In this document: piece by piece, positions 10,048-18,669 of the stretch | How positions within the stretch are numbered: the stretch's first letter is position 1 | Layout: every line of letters begins with the position of its first letter | Made by a program: the position numbers and the translations under genes | The notes under the pieces: generated by a model | What the model saw: only the letters and a program-made list of their open reading frames with translations | Told to the model about the DNA's origin: nothing | The model's database searches: none | Assembly: GCF_021440085.1 (NCBI RefSeq) | Contig: NZ_JAKCPW010000003.1 | Span: 434,001 to 498,000 of the forward strand | Direction of reading: 5' to 3' | Source: Dyadobacter sp. CY261 | GTDB taxonomy: Bacteria; Bacteroidota; Bacteroidia; Cytophagales; Spirosomataceae | Length of the DNA: 64,000 nt

Positions 10048-10542
10048 ATGCAAAAATCCATTTGGCTTCCGCTTTTGCTACTCTTTTCATGGACTACTCA
10101 GGGCCATACCACGTCGCCCGAGCCCGATATTTTCGTTGCTGCAACGCCTTGCGACGCTGTGCCGAGGGAATTGCTCTCTATTCCGGGTGATATGGATTGC
10201 GAAATGATCAAATGGCGCCTCACGCTTCGTCACGACCCGCGTAACCTTGGCCGGGACGATTTCAAATTGCAATATACCTACGGCATGACCAAGCCCGGTA
10301 CGCGCGGGTTTATGGGTGATGGTGTCGGCAAAGAAATCACCGGTAAGTGGCACATGGCCGAAAATACAGGAAAAACACCGGGCAAACGCATTTTCACTTT
10401 GGAACCCGGCGCATCGAAAGCGCCCGTTACGTTCTTACAACTGAACGACAAGCTGTTACACCTGCTCGACCAGCAAGGCAATCTGATGATCGGAAATGCG
10501 GGTTTCAGTTATACTTTTAACAAACAGAACGCCAACCTTTAA
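10048..10542 (+). CDS. Small secreted NlpE-like protein (first of a pair)
   Basis: 164 residues with an N-terminal signal peptide (about 1-20). The mature part reads like the N-terminal domain of the NlpE copper-resistance family: a Pro-Cys followed 16 residues later by a second Cys, then (I/L)KW-x-L-T-L, a G-x-W strand, a strand with ITLEP-like spacing, and a C-terminal 'LLDQQGNLMIGNAGFSYTFN'. NlpE normally has a CxxC here; this protein has two widely spaced Cys instead. It resembles the next gene product over its whole length, so the two are paralogues. It lacks a lipobox Cys at the signal end, so it is probably soluble in the periplasm. It sits inside a two-component operon. Family assignment is moderate. 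Confidence 0.7.
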   Translation: MQKSIWLPLLLLFSWTTQGHTTSPEPDIFVAATPCDAVPRELLSIPGDMDCEMIKWRLTLRHDPRNLGRDDFKLQYTYGMTKPGTRGFMGDGVGKEITGKWHMAENTGKTPGKRIFTLEPGASKAPVTFLQLNDKLLHLLDQQGNLMIGNAGFSYTFNKQNANL

Positions 10543-10557
10543 CATTAATTACTAGCC

Positions 10558-11058
10558 ATGAAAACCCTATTCCTGCTTGCGGCCTGTTTTCTTTCATTGC
10601 AAAAGGCAGCCGCACAATCCGCCGCCCCGGCGAATATACCATCCAAAACCACGACCCGCCAACCCGTAGCCGAAGGTCCTAATGTGTGGGGCGTATTCCA
10701 CGGCCGCGTGCCTTGCCAACCAATCGCCCAGGTAATACACATGGCCGTGGGCGCCAATTGCGAAAAACTGAAATGGGGCTTTACGTTCTATCAGGACCCG
10801 CAAACGCAAAAACCCGCCAGATACCGATGGGACGGCTCGCTTTTCCGCGACAAACCCCGCACCGGCAATTGGGCGCTCGTCCGCGGTACAGCCGACGATC
10901 CCGATGCGACCGTCATCCAGCTCGACCCCGACCAGCCCGAAAAATCTATCTATCTGTTGAAAGGCGATGAAAATGTATTATTTATACTTGACGGAGCGAA
11001 AAAACCCATGGTTGGTGGTGATTACCTTAGTTATACTTTCAATCGGGTAAAAAACTAA
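10558..11058 (+). CDS. Small secreted NlpE-like protein (second of a pair)
   Basis: 166 residues, signal peptide about 1-19 (ending KAAAQ). It shares with the preceding product the PC...C-x-x-(I/L)KW block, the central G-x-W strand, and the C-terminal order 'L-x-G-D-x-N-V-L-F-I-L-D', 'MVGG', 'SYTFNR'. The ends SYTFNK and SYTFNR of the two proteins match almost exactly. Its start is 15 bp after the previous stop and its stop 24 bp before the LytTR regulator. By analogy with NlpE, which activates the Cpx system in enteric bacteria, a role in sensing metal or envelope state is possible; this is inferred from position and fold resemblance only. Confidence 0.7.
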   Translation: MKTLFLLAACFLSLQKAAAQSAAPANIPSKTTTRQPVAEGPNVWGVFHGRVPCQPIAQVIHMAVGANCEKLKWGFTFYQDPQTQKPARYRWDGSLFRDKPRTGNWALVRGTADDPDATVIQLDPDQPEKSIYLLKGDENVLFILDGAKKPMVGGDYLSYTFNRVKN

Positions 11059-11082
11059 TATTGTTGAAAAGAATTACAACGT

Positions 11083-11790
11083 ATGCTGCAATGCGTGATC
11101 ATCGACGACGAGCCTCTTGCGAGGGAGATCCTGGAAGAATATCTTCAAAAATCGGGCATTACCGGTGCCCGCCAGTTCAGCAACGCCCGTGACGCGCTTG
11201 CACACTTGCAGACGCGCGAGGCCGATGTGCTTTTTCTTGACATCGAAATGCCCGAAGTGAATGGCATCGACTTCCTGAAATCGCTCCCACATCCACCGGT
11301 GACCGTTTTCACAACCGCCTACCGTGATTATGCTTTTGAAGGTTACGAACTCGGTGTCATCGATTTTTTACTGAAACCCATTTCCTACGCCCGCTTCCAA
11401 CACGCCCTCGAAAAAGTGAGGGACTTTTTGCAACTCAAAGAGCAAAATACTAATCTCGAACAAAACCTGTCGGAAGAAAAACCCGATTTCATATTCGTCA
11501 AAAGCGGCGTCCAGCGCGTTCGCCTCGCATTCGACGACGTTTCTCACATTCAGGGCCTGAAAGACTATGCCATCATCCACACCGGCACCGGCAAAGTCGT
11601 CATCAAAGGCTCCGTCAAAGCCATGCTCGACATTTTTCCTCCCACCCGCTTCCTGCGCGTGCACAAGTCATTCATTGTCGCTATTGACAAAATAAGGCGC
11701 ATTGAGCGTAACCGGATTATCTGGGGTGCTTATCAAATTCCGATTGGGAGGAATTATCGGGAGGAGGTGATGGGGTTGATTGGCCGGTAG
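11083..11790 (+). CDS. LytTR-family response regulator
   Basis: A 235-residue regulator: receiver domain (about 1-120, acidic pocket Asp8/Asp9, phospho-acceptor Asp53 in LFLDIEMPEVNG, Lys in FLLKPI), and a LytTR DNA-binding domain (about 135-235, FIFVKSGVQRVRLAFDDVSH, then RFLRVHKSFIVAIDKI). The partner is the LytS-type kinase at the head of the operon. LytTR regulators bind pairs of short direct repeats; I did not find a convincing pair upstream of the operon by eye. Confidence 0.94.
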   Translation: MLQCVIIDDEPLAREILEEYLQKSGITGARQFSNARDALAHLQTREADVLFLDIEMPEVNGIDFLKSLPHPPVTVFTTAYRDYAFEGYELGVIDFLLKPISYARFQHALEKVRDFLQLKEQNTNLEQNLSEEKPDFIFVKSGVQRVRLAFDDVSHIQGLKDYAIIHTGTGKVVIKGSVKAMLDIFPPTRFLRVHKSFIVAIDKIRRIERNRIIWGAYQIPIGRNYREEVMGLIGR

Positions 11791-11910
11791 ATTGTTGAGG
11801 CATACTCATTGATCATTTCGTCGACTTCCGAGCAAGAAATTTATTTATATTGAGCTACGTTTAAAGAATCAAGACATTTCATTTTCAACGGTTCCAAAAA
11901 TCATAAGCAT

Positions 11911-12099
11911 ATGGATGAGTTCAATAAATATCACCTGGAAAAGCTAATGCAAGAACACCCGGAAAAGGTGATCAAGATCGATGGACCGATGCCTGAATGG
12001 ATCAAAAGGGCAATTATTGAGAAACAAGAGTGGGCCGAGGAAGTACGGTCACGCGGGAAGATTGATGTAACCAAATTAAAACAGAAAATTATTGTCTGA
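11911..12099 (+). CDS. Small charged protein of unknown function
   Basis: 62 residues, ATG start, rich in Lys and Glu (MDEFNKYHLEKLMQEHPEKV), predicted mainly helical, with no signal peptide. It is not recognised. It overlaps the start of the next gene by 8 bp, so the two are translationally coupled. Its size, charge and overlap with a slightly larger downstream partner resemble the layout of toxin-antitoxin modules, but neither protein shows a known toxin or antitoxin motif. Confidence 0.6.
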   Translation: MDEFNKYHLEKLMQEHPEKVIKIDGPMPEWIKRAIIEKQEWAEEVRSRGKIDVTKLKQKIIV

Positions 12100-12556
12100 A
12101 CGCTACCCGACCAACCTTTATCGACACACTAGTCAATTAATTGAATATTTCTTCGAAACTGAATTTGGCGCGCAATATTACGTCAGATTCAGACAGGCAC
12201 AATATCAATTTAAGATAGATTGTAAACCTTGCCGGAGTATTTTTGAAGTATCATTTAACCCGGAGTCCGCCTCTCAATTTCCCGATTACCGGGTGAAAAA
12301 CACCATACTTCATTTGATCAGGGAATTCATGGAAGAGCAACGGGCACCGATTCTATATATTTGTGATAACCTGGACGGAAGAGAGTCAGAAAGGCAGCGT
12401 TTGTTTTATCGATGGTTTGCAAAATTACAAATTGCCGAACTTCAACATGACTATCGGATTGTAAAGCTCGAAGACTACACGCTTATCCTCGGCATAATTG
12501 CTTTCAAGTGGGATACTCACTTCAATCATTATTTTGAACAAATTGAGCACATCTAG
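12092..12556 (+). CDS. DUF6169-like protein
   Basis: 154 residues from a TTG start; no ATG is available in this frame until well into the protein, and the TTG overlaps the upstream stop by 8 bp, which supports coupling. The block PILYICDNLDGRESERQRLFYRWF resembles the conserved C-terminal part of the DUF6169 family of Bacteroidota, and the N-terminal strands (FETEFGAQYYVRF) also fit. There is no signal peptide, so it is cytoplasmic. The function of the family is not known to me. The name is given from recall of the pattern, so it should be taken as moderate. Confidence 0.6.
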   Translation: MSERYPTNLYRHTSQLIEYFFETEFGAQYYVRFRQAQYQFKIDCKPCRSIFEVSFNPESASQFPDYRVKNTILHLIREFMEEQRAPILYICDNLDGRESERQRLFYRWFAKLQIAELQHDYRIVKLEDYTLILGIIAFKWDTHFNHYFEQIEHI

Positions 12557-12710
12557 CTGCATCAGTTGCCAAACAAACCGAACAAACCCCGTCCGAAACC
12601 GGACAGACATTTTCCGTTAAACCGCATTTCCAGCAGAAAAACACGGTTTTTAAATTCTGGTACAATTGTTGCGACCGCAGGCAGTGACACGCTGACAAAC
12701 CAACTGCCTC

Positions 12711-15170
12711 ATGCTGATCAATTACCTAAAAATCTCTTTCCGTCGGTTATGGACTGATAAAACCAGCTCTGCTATCAACATCCTCGGTTTAGCGCTCGGG
12801 ATGACGTGCTGCCTGGTTATCTTCATTTTTGTCAGATACGAGCTAGGTTTCGATAGCTTTCATTCCAATTCGGAGCGGACATTCCGAATAGTGGAGCATA
12901 GCAAGAAGGCAGACGGTATTCAGCATTGGCCAACCACAGCCTACCCCCTCGCCGCCACCATCCGGGAAAACATCCCAGGTGTAACGGTAGCCCAAACCGT
13001 CGGGCCATTAGCCAGGATCATTAGTTCTACCGACAGCAAGGGCAATGTGCATCGTTTCGAAGAAAACAGGCTCATGTTCGCTGACAACCAATATCTTAAA
13101 ACATTCGATTTCAGCAAGCTTCAACACAACGGGCTCTGGCTGGCCGGTAACGCCGAGACGGCTTTTGCCCAAACAAACGCCGTGGTGCTGACACAAAAAC
13201 TGGCGGAACGTTATTTTGCCGAATATAAAAGTGATTTGCAACAAATTATCGGCCGGAAGCTGATGCTCAACAATACCGATCCTTTGGTCGTTTCCGGCAT
13301 TATCCGCAACCCTCCCGGCAATACCAACCTGCTTTTTGATATGCTGGTGAACTATCAGTTTTTCAAAGTCAACAACACTTACCGGGCAGGAAACTGGTCG
13401 GGAAATTACCTGGGGACTACTTTCGTGACGCTAAGTAATGCCATCGATCCGGCAACATTCGAGACGCAACTGGCGACGATGAAGAAGAAATACATGAGTA
13501 AGGAGGATGACAACCGAATCAGCTATCTGCTGCAACCGCTCATGGAAATCCACACCGAACCACTTTATGAGGACTTTCTGGGCGGATACCTGGTCAGTCG
13601 CAACATGTTGTGGGGCCTTGCCAGTTTGGGGATTTTCCTCATCCTGATCGCATCCTTCAACTTCATTAACCTGAGCACCGCCCGCGCGCTGCGACGTCGA
13701 AAGGAAGTGGGCGTGCGCAAGTCGGTCGGAAGTACGCAGACGCAGCTTTTCTTACAATTTGTAGGCGAGACATTCATCGTGACGGCGCTCGCGGGCATAC
13801 TTTCTTTGCTGGCAATGGGGTTTCTGCTCAACTGGCTCAACCATTCGCTGACGATCATTCATCTGGATCTGCGGCCGGATGCCTATGTCTGGATTTTCAG
13901 TGCAATGCTGATCGTCCTGGTTGCATTGCTGGCCGGGTTTTACCCCGCAATGGTGCTATCCCGTTTCCGACCCATTCAGGCGCTCAAAAATACAGCGGCC
14001 CCCGAACGTAGCCGTTTTTCGCTGCGCCAGGGACTGATCGTCGGCCAGTTTTGCATTACCTATGGTTTGCTGGTAAGCACATTCGTGGCGTCGGGACAAA
14101 TGAATTTATTCAAAACCAAAGAACTGGGCTTTGCCAAGGATGCGGTGCTAACGATCAATGGACCGAAAAACCAGGTTGTGAGCAAAATGGATGCCTTCCG
14201 GCAGCAACTTCTGCAAAATTCGTCGGTCAGGGAAGTGAGCTTTTCATCCGGTGCACCGATCACCAAAAACTACTATGGGACCAATTTCAGGTTGAAGTCG
14301 GAAGACCAGAGCATGGATCGCCAGGCCGAAATGAAAGTTGTTGATTTGCATTACAACTCGCTTTTTGACTTAAAAACGCTGGCCGGGCGCTGGTTTAATC
14401 ATGGCAATCTCGTCCCGAACGGCTCTGCCTTCAATGGTTTTGTTGTAAATGAAACCATGATCAAAATGCTTGGACTGACGCCCGGAACGGCCATCGGTAA
14501 AACCCTGACAATCAGCGAAGGTGAGGCGCCTATCATTGGCGTAGTAAAAGATTTCCACAATGTATCCTTGCAGCAAACCATTGCCCCATGCGTGTTTATG
14601 TGCTGGAATTCAGACTTTTATGAACAAATTCACGTGGCCATGAATTTCACCGAAGGTTCATGGGTGCAAACCGGCGCCACGCTCAGGAACATCGAGCAGG
14701 CCTGGAAAAGTATCTTTCCGCAGGATGTTTACCAATACACTTTCCTGGATGAATCGCTCGCCAAGGGTTATATGGTAGAACAACTCGTTTTTGACGCATT
14801 TCGCATTTTCGCCGCCATTTCGATATTCATTTCCTGTCTCGGACTGTTCGGGCTGGCGACATTCGCCGCGCAGCAGCGTACCAAGGAAATCGGCGTCCGC
14901 AAAGTGCTTGGCGCATCGGTAGCAAGCATTATGTCGCTGCTATTCAGCGATTTTCTGAAACTTGTAGTAATTGCCATTCTGATCGCCTCGCCTATTGCGT
15001 GGTATGCCATGGAAACCTGGCTGGAAGATTTCGCTTACCGCATCGACATGCAATGGTGGATATTCGCCGGTGCCGGCTTGCTTGCTGTCGGTATCGCGTT
15101 GCTGACAGTCAGCATCCAAAGCCTGAAAGCCGCGCTGATGAACCCGGTGAATTCGTTAAAAAATGAATAA
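12711..15170 (+). CDS. FtsX/MacB-type ABC transporter permease
   Basis: 819 residues with the duplicated layout common in Bacteroidota: TM helix at about 20-42, MacB-type periplasmic domain (about 45-270), an FtsX domain with three helices (about 285-410, including LRRRKEVGVRKSVGSTQTQLF), a further helix, a second periplasmic domain (about 455-680), and a second FtsX domain (about 690-815, RTKEIGVRKVLGASVASIM). The paired EVGVRKSVG / EIGVRKVLG coupling motifs show both halves are intact. No ATPase gene is nearby, so the nucleotide-binding partner must be elsewhere. Such permeases act in export or envelope mechanotransmission. The stop abuts the stop of the opposing gene with no gap. Confidence 0.93.
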   Translation: MLINYLKISFRRLWTDKTSSAINILGLALGMTCCLVIFIFVRYELGFDSFHSNSERTFRIVEHSKKADGIQHWPTTAYPLAATIRENIPGVTVAQTVGPLARIISSTDSKGNVHRFEENRLMFADNQYLKTFDFSKLQHNGLWLAGNAETAFAQTNAVVLTQKLAERYFAEYKSDLQQIIGRKLMLNNTDPLVVSGIIRNPPGNTNLLFDMLVNYQFFKVNNTYRAGNWSGNYLGTTFVTLSNAIDPATFETQLATMKKKYMSKEDDNRISYLLQPLMEIHTEPLYEDFLGGYLVSRNMLWGLASLGIFLILIASFNFINLSTARALRRRKEVGVRKSVGSTQTQLFLQFVGETFIVTALAGILSLLAMGFLLNWLNHSLTIIHLDLRPDAYVWIFSAMLIVLVALLAGFYPAMVLSRFRPIQALKNTAAPERSRFSLRQGLIVGQFCITYGLLVSTFVASGQMNLFKTKELGFAKDAVLTINGPKNQVVSKMDAFRQQLLQNSSVREVSFSSGAPITKNYYGTNFRLKSEDQSMDRQAEMKVVDLHYNSLFDLKTLAGRWFNHGNLVPNGSAFNGFVVNETMIKMLGLTPGTAIGKTLTISEGEAPIIGVVKDFHNVSLQQTIAPCVFMCWNSDFYEQIHVAMNFTEGSWVQTGATLRNIEQAWKSIFPQDVYQYTFLDESLAKGYMVEQLVFDAFRIFAAISIFISCLGLFGLATFAAQQRTKEIGVRKVLGASVASIMSLLFSDFLKLVVIAILIASPIAWYAMETWLEDFAYRIDMQWWIFAGAGLLAVGIALLTVSIQSLKAALMNPVNSLKNE

Positions 15171-17114
15171 TTAGCGAGAGCGGGTAAGCATAGTGACTAG
15201 TTGCAATGCTGCCTGGTCATGTGCATTTAACTGCAACACCTTCCGTGCGTAACTTAGGGCGCCGTCCCGGTTATCCATTTTGTAATAAGCCGAAGCAATG
15301 CGGCTCAGTACCGAAACATTGGCAGAATCCGTAGGAAATCCGGAACGAAGTGAAATCACTTCCTGCGTAAGCGCCCGTATGGGCGTGAGATTCAAACCCG
15401 AAGCATTGTTCCTTATGGCATAATCCAGATAGGGAATGGCTTTTTCCGGCTCGTCCATTTTCAGCAATAATACAAAAAGATAACGCGCAGTTTCGAACGA
15501 CGGAGCGAGCCGGAAGGCCTTTTGAAAGCTAAACAAGGCGTCCCGCTCTTCACCCAATTGACCGCTTAACATCGCCGATTTAGCATACAGAGAAGCGTCC
15601 AGCGGCTGTTCCAAAATCAACGATTCGACTATCTCGCGTGCTTCGCGGTAGTTTTTAGTTTCAATGTAATGGCTGTAAGTCTGATCCATGGCATTTTCCC
15701 ATGAAATGCGGCGGTAGGCAAGGTCAAATGCAACCCGCTCCTCGAATGTTTCGCTTTTCACAGAATCCTGATCCAACGCTACATTGAACGGCCAGCTCCT
15801 TTTCAGATTCGCTACTTTGTAAGCCCCGGCGAGTGAGTCGATCACCGGAATGGGCATCTCTTGCTGCAAGCGTGTGAAGGAAAGCTCTTTACCCGTCTCG
15901 GGACGAATAAATTGCGCCTTTTTTAATGCCTCATAAAACGCGTCGGACATCAATGCATAACCTTTCAAATCGGGATGGACATGTTCAAGAATCAGTTCTT
16001 TACCAATAATTCCACCCGTCGAATGGGCTTCAAAAATACCAAGTGTTTCGACCAGATGCGCATGGGGATGGCTCTTAACCAATTGACTGATGATATTATT
16101 GAATTCTCCGGGCGCCCTGAAACGCAAGCCATCCAGGTCGCGCGCTTTGGAAAAGTATTCGTGCGCTGCTTGGGTGTTGCCGTGTGCATATTCCTGTTTC
16201 CCCAGATTATAATTTAAAATTGCATTGGCTTTATAGTCCTCCGGAAAACGGGGATTTTTTAAAGGAAAGCTAACAAACGGCTTTAAATCAGCCTCATTAC
16301 TTACAAGGTTACTAATAAAAACAGGCACGCGATACCGTTCAAATACGTCGAGCACCTGCTCCATATTTGACCTGAATTGCTTCACCCCTCGGAGATAAAG
16401 ATCCGATTGAAAAGGGATCTCCTGCTCGGCCACCATCCGCTGCATGCGGGTACCGTCGTTCTGGTCGGCGGTATGCATTGCCAGCAGTTCCTGATAGAGA
16501 TTGGTGCCCAACTGCATGACCTTCAACGATCGCAAACGCAACAACAAATTAGCCAATGCAGGATTTCCACCAAATTGCTCTGTAGAACCTACTCCCATCG
16601 CACCATAATATTCGTTATGCCCGGTGTAAATCAATACGGCATCAGGCTGAAAATCGACGACTTCGCGTGCAAAGCCGAGCACCGTGTATGAATTAACAGC
16701 CGTAAGCGCAATGTTGACAATTTCAAAATGCTGCTCCGGAAATGTGTGGGCAAGGCGGTATTGTAGCCAGCGATGAAATGAGCCATTATGAAAATAAGGA
16801 TAACCAATGGTCGTAGATTCTCCCAAAACAAAAATGCGACGGGTACCGGGAGCCTTTACCTTTCGGAAAGGCTCCACATTACCGGTCGTCGCATTCTTCT
16901 GATTGATGAAGTAGCGTTTGGAAGCGTCAGGGTTTAGGAATAAATAATCTTTGTCTTGCGGGTATTCGATAAAAAGGCTGAGATCGTAACCGTAATGGAG
17001 CAGCCGCAAGCTGCACTCGAGCAATGCCAAAAGGCAAAAAGGAAGCGCAACGCCGATGATTTTGAACACCAGCGTGCGGTTACTTTTTACCTTGCCCGAA
17101 TCAATACCCTTCAT
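15171..17114 (-). CDS. Membrane-anchored SGNH/GDSL-like hydrolase with C-terminal TPR repeats
   Basis: I place the start at the ATG at 17114 (MKGIDSGKVKSNR), giving 647 residues and a 14-bp overlap with the SusD stop; a start further upstream would add an Arg-rich tail with no purpose. Order: TM anchor (about 15-38), SGNH domain (about 90-400) with block I VLGESTTIG (Ser nucleophile), block III YTGHNEY, and the terminal catalytic EHVHPDLKGY; then TPR-like helices (about 490-645, repeated ALFSFQKAFRLAP and ALSYARKVLQLN). Block II lacks the usual Gly (IALTAVNSYT). It probably acts as an esterase or acyl-transfer enzyme on glycans in the periplasm. It is the last gene of the sigma/FecR/SusCD operon. 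Confidence 0.85.
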   Translation of the reverse strand: MKGIDSGKVKSNRTLVFKIIGVALPFCLLALLECSLRLLHYGYDLSLFIEYPQDKDYLFLNPDASKRYFINQKNATTGNVEPFRKVKAPGTRRIFVLGESTTIGYPYFHNGSFHRWLQYRLAHTFPEQHFEIVNIALTAVNSYTVLGFAREVVDFQPDAVLIYTGHNEYYGAMGVGSTEQFGGNPALANLLLRLRSLKVMQLGTNLYQELLAMHTADQNDGTRMQRMVAEQEIPFQSDLYLRGVKQFRSNMEQVLDVFERYRVPVFISNLVSNEADLKPFVSFPLKNPRFPEDYKANAILNYNLGKQEYAHGNTQAAHEYFSKARDLDGLRFRAPGEFNNIISQLVKSHPHAHLVETLGIFEAHSTGGIIGKELILEHVHPDLKGYALMSDAFYEALKKAQFIRPETGKELSFTRLQQEMPIPVIDSLAGAYKVANLKRSWPFNVALDQDSVKSETFEERVAFDLAYRRISWENAMDQTYSHYIETKNYREAREIVESLILEQPLDASLYAKSAMLSGQLGEERDALFSFQKAFRLAPSFETARYLFVLLLKMDEPEKAIPYLDYAIRNNASGLNLTPIRALTQEVISLRSGFPTDSANVSVLSRIASAYYKMDNRDGALSYARKVLQLNAHDQAALQLVTMLTRSR

Positions 17115-18633
17115 TCTGCTGCCACTTCGGATTCCGTGCCATCTCGTTAACCGGTATCGGTGCCAGGTATTTCTGAGCAAAATTGGTATTGGCCGGAATA
17201 GGGTTTTCCTCCTGGCTGCGCTCGGCTACGATCTTTGGCAAGAGCTGCAACCGAACGATATCAAACCAGCGCACGCCAAATTCCCCGGCAAACTCATAAG
17301 CACGCTCGTAGACAACGGAATCCCGGAATGCTGTGGCGGACAATCCAGCCGTCAGATTTGGCAGTCCGGCACGCTTCCGCACTTCGTTGATCGCCGCGTA
17401 ACTGGCCGCCGTAGGGCCGCCACCCGACATAGCCGATGCCTCTGCATAGGCCAGCAGTACGAGCGGATAACGGATAATATCATATACCTTATTGGTGCTC
17501 GGATTGATCGAATTAATGGCCGTTTCGGTCTCGGAAACACCGTCGCCATTCAAGCCGGCGCGGAATTTCTTGTAGTAAGGATGCCGCGCATGGGTTTCGG
17601 GAGAATCCCAGGAAACGAGCTTGAAAGTCTTACCGTCAGGCTGGCGCAATTTGAGCGTCGTGTAGAAAGTGTCGTCGGTACGCTTGCACTTTGGCGCTCT
17701 TTTGTAAAAATTGATTTCGGGATAATAGTCATCCCAGCCACTTGAACCGTTCGTTGCCACTTCATCCAGGGGCACACACGACGAGCCCGCACTGCGCAAT
17801 GGCAAACCGCCATTTACATTGTATTGCAGGCCAAAGATCGATTCCGGGCCATTGTTAGTTGTAAAAACCTGCGCATAAGGTGTGCTCAGATTGAACTGGC
17901 CGGATTTGATGACAGCATCCGCTTCGGCCGCGGCCTGCGCATAATTGCTTGCCTGGTTCAATGGCCAGCCGGTCATATTCAGGTACACATCTGCCAGCAG
18001 CGAACGTGCCGCCATTTGATCCGCTTTTCCAGGGGCATTGTCAAATTTCGCAGGCAACAATTCTTTCGCTTTTTGCAAATCGGCGATAATGGCTTCGTAC
18101 ACCTTCTCAATCGGGTCACGGTCGGGACGGTCATCGACGTCAATCGGCGTCAGGATCACAGGTACCGGGCCAAACGTGCGCACAAGATAGTAGTAACCCA
18201 ATGCACGCAAAAAATAGGCCTGCCCCGCCGATTGGTTTTTCTGCTCCTCGGTCGAGTTGACTTTGGCATAATTCGCAATCACATTATTGGCCTGGTAAAT
18301 CCCCTGCCACGGGCCTTGCCACTGCGCTACCATGCTGAGGTTACCGCTACCACCACTCAGCCGATCAAAAAGACGAAAATCTTCCTTGTTCAGGCCCGGA
18401 TCGGTCGTAAAATCGTCGGAACCGAAATAGGATGTGCTCCGATTGGTAAAGCCCCACGCACCATCACGGGCGAACTGAACGTAGATCGCTGAAACCGCTC
18501 CGTCCAGATCGGACTGTGTCTTGAAATAGGTACCGGGCGTCAGGTTGGCCTTCGGGTCCTCGGTCAGGTTCTGGCAACCCGAAAATGCCGCGGCAGCCAA
18601 AAGAATCGATAATATTGAATATTTGATTTTCAT
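17101..18633 (-). CDS. SusD/RagB-family nutrient-binding outer-membrane lipoprotein
   Basis: 510 residues with a lipoprotein signal and lipidated Cys at residue 20 (AFSGC). The sequence follows the classical SusD order: N-terminal 'LTEDPKANLTPGTYFKTQSD', the YFLRALGYYYLVRTFGPVPV block, 'EKVYEAIIADLQKAKELLP', 'KADQMAARSLLADVYLNMTG', and the C-terminal 'LVLLAYAEASAM' ... 'AAINEVRKRAGLP' ... 'YERAYEFAGEFGVRWFDIVR'. It works with the SusC encoded 36 bp upstream. The downstream SGNH/TPR gene overlaps its end. Confidence 0.95.
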   Translation of the reverse strand: MKIKYSILSILLAAAAFSGCQNLTEDPKANLTPGTYFKTQSDLDGAVSAIYVQFARDGAWGFTNRSTSYFGSDDFTTDPGLNKEDFRLFDRLSGGSGNLSMVAQWQGPWQGIYQANNVIANYAKVNSTEEQKNQSAGQAYFLRALGYYYLVRTFGPVPVILTPIDVDDRPDRDPIEKVYEAIIADLQKAKELLPAKFDNAPGKADQMAARSLLADVYLNMTGWPLNQASNYAQAAAEADAVIKSGQFNLSTPYAQVFTTNNGPESIFGLQYNVNGGLPLRSAGSSCVPLDEVATNGSSGWDDYYPEINFYKRAPKCKRTDDTFYTTLKLRQPDGKTFKLVSWDSPETHARHPYYKKFRAGLNGDGVSETETAINSINPSTNKVYDIIRYPLVLLAYAEASAMSGGGPTAASYAAINEVRKRAGLPNLTAGLSATAFRDSVVYERAYEFAGEFGVRWFDIVRLQLLPKIVAERSQEENPIPANTNFAQKYLAPIPVNEMARNPKWQQNEGY

Positions 18634-18669
18634 AATGCTCTTTTTAAAAATGTCATGAAACCGGTCCTG

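Noticed and set aside
12591..12604. Short GTCCG-AAAC-CGGAC hairpin before the permease
   Set aside because: Only 5 bp with no T run; too weak to call a terminator.
12566..12757. 63-codon plus-strand frame before the permease
   Set aside because: TTG start, low-complexity Pro/Lys beginning, and overlap with the start of the permease in another frame.
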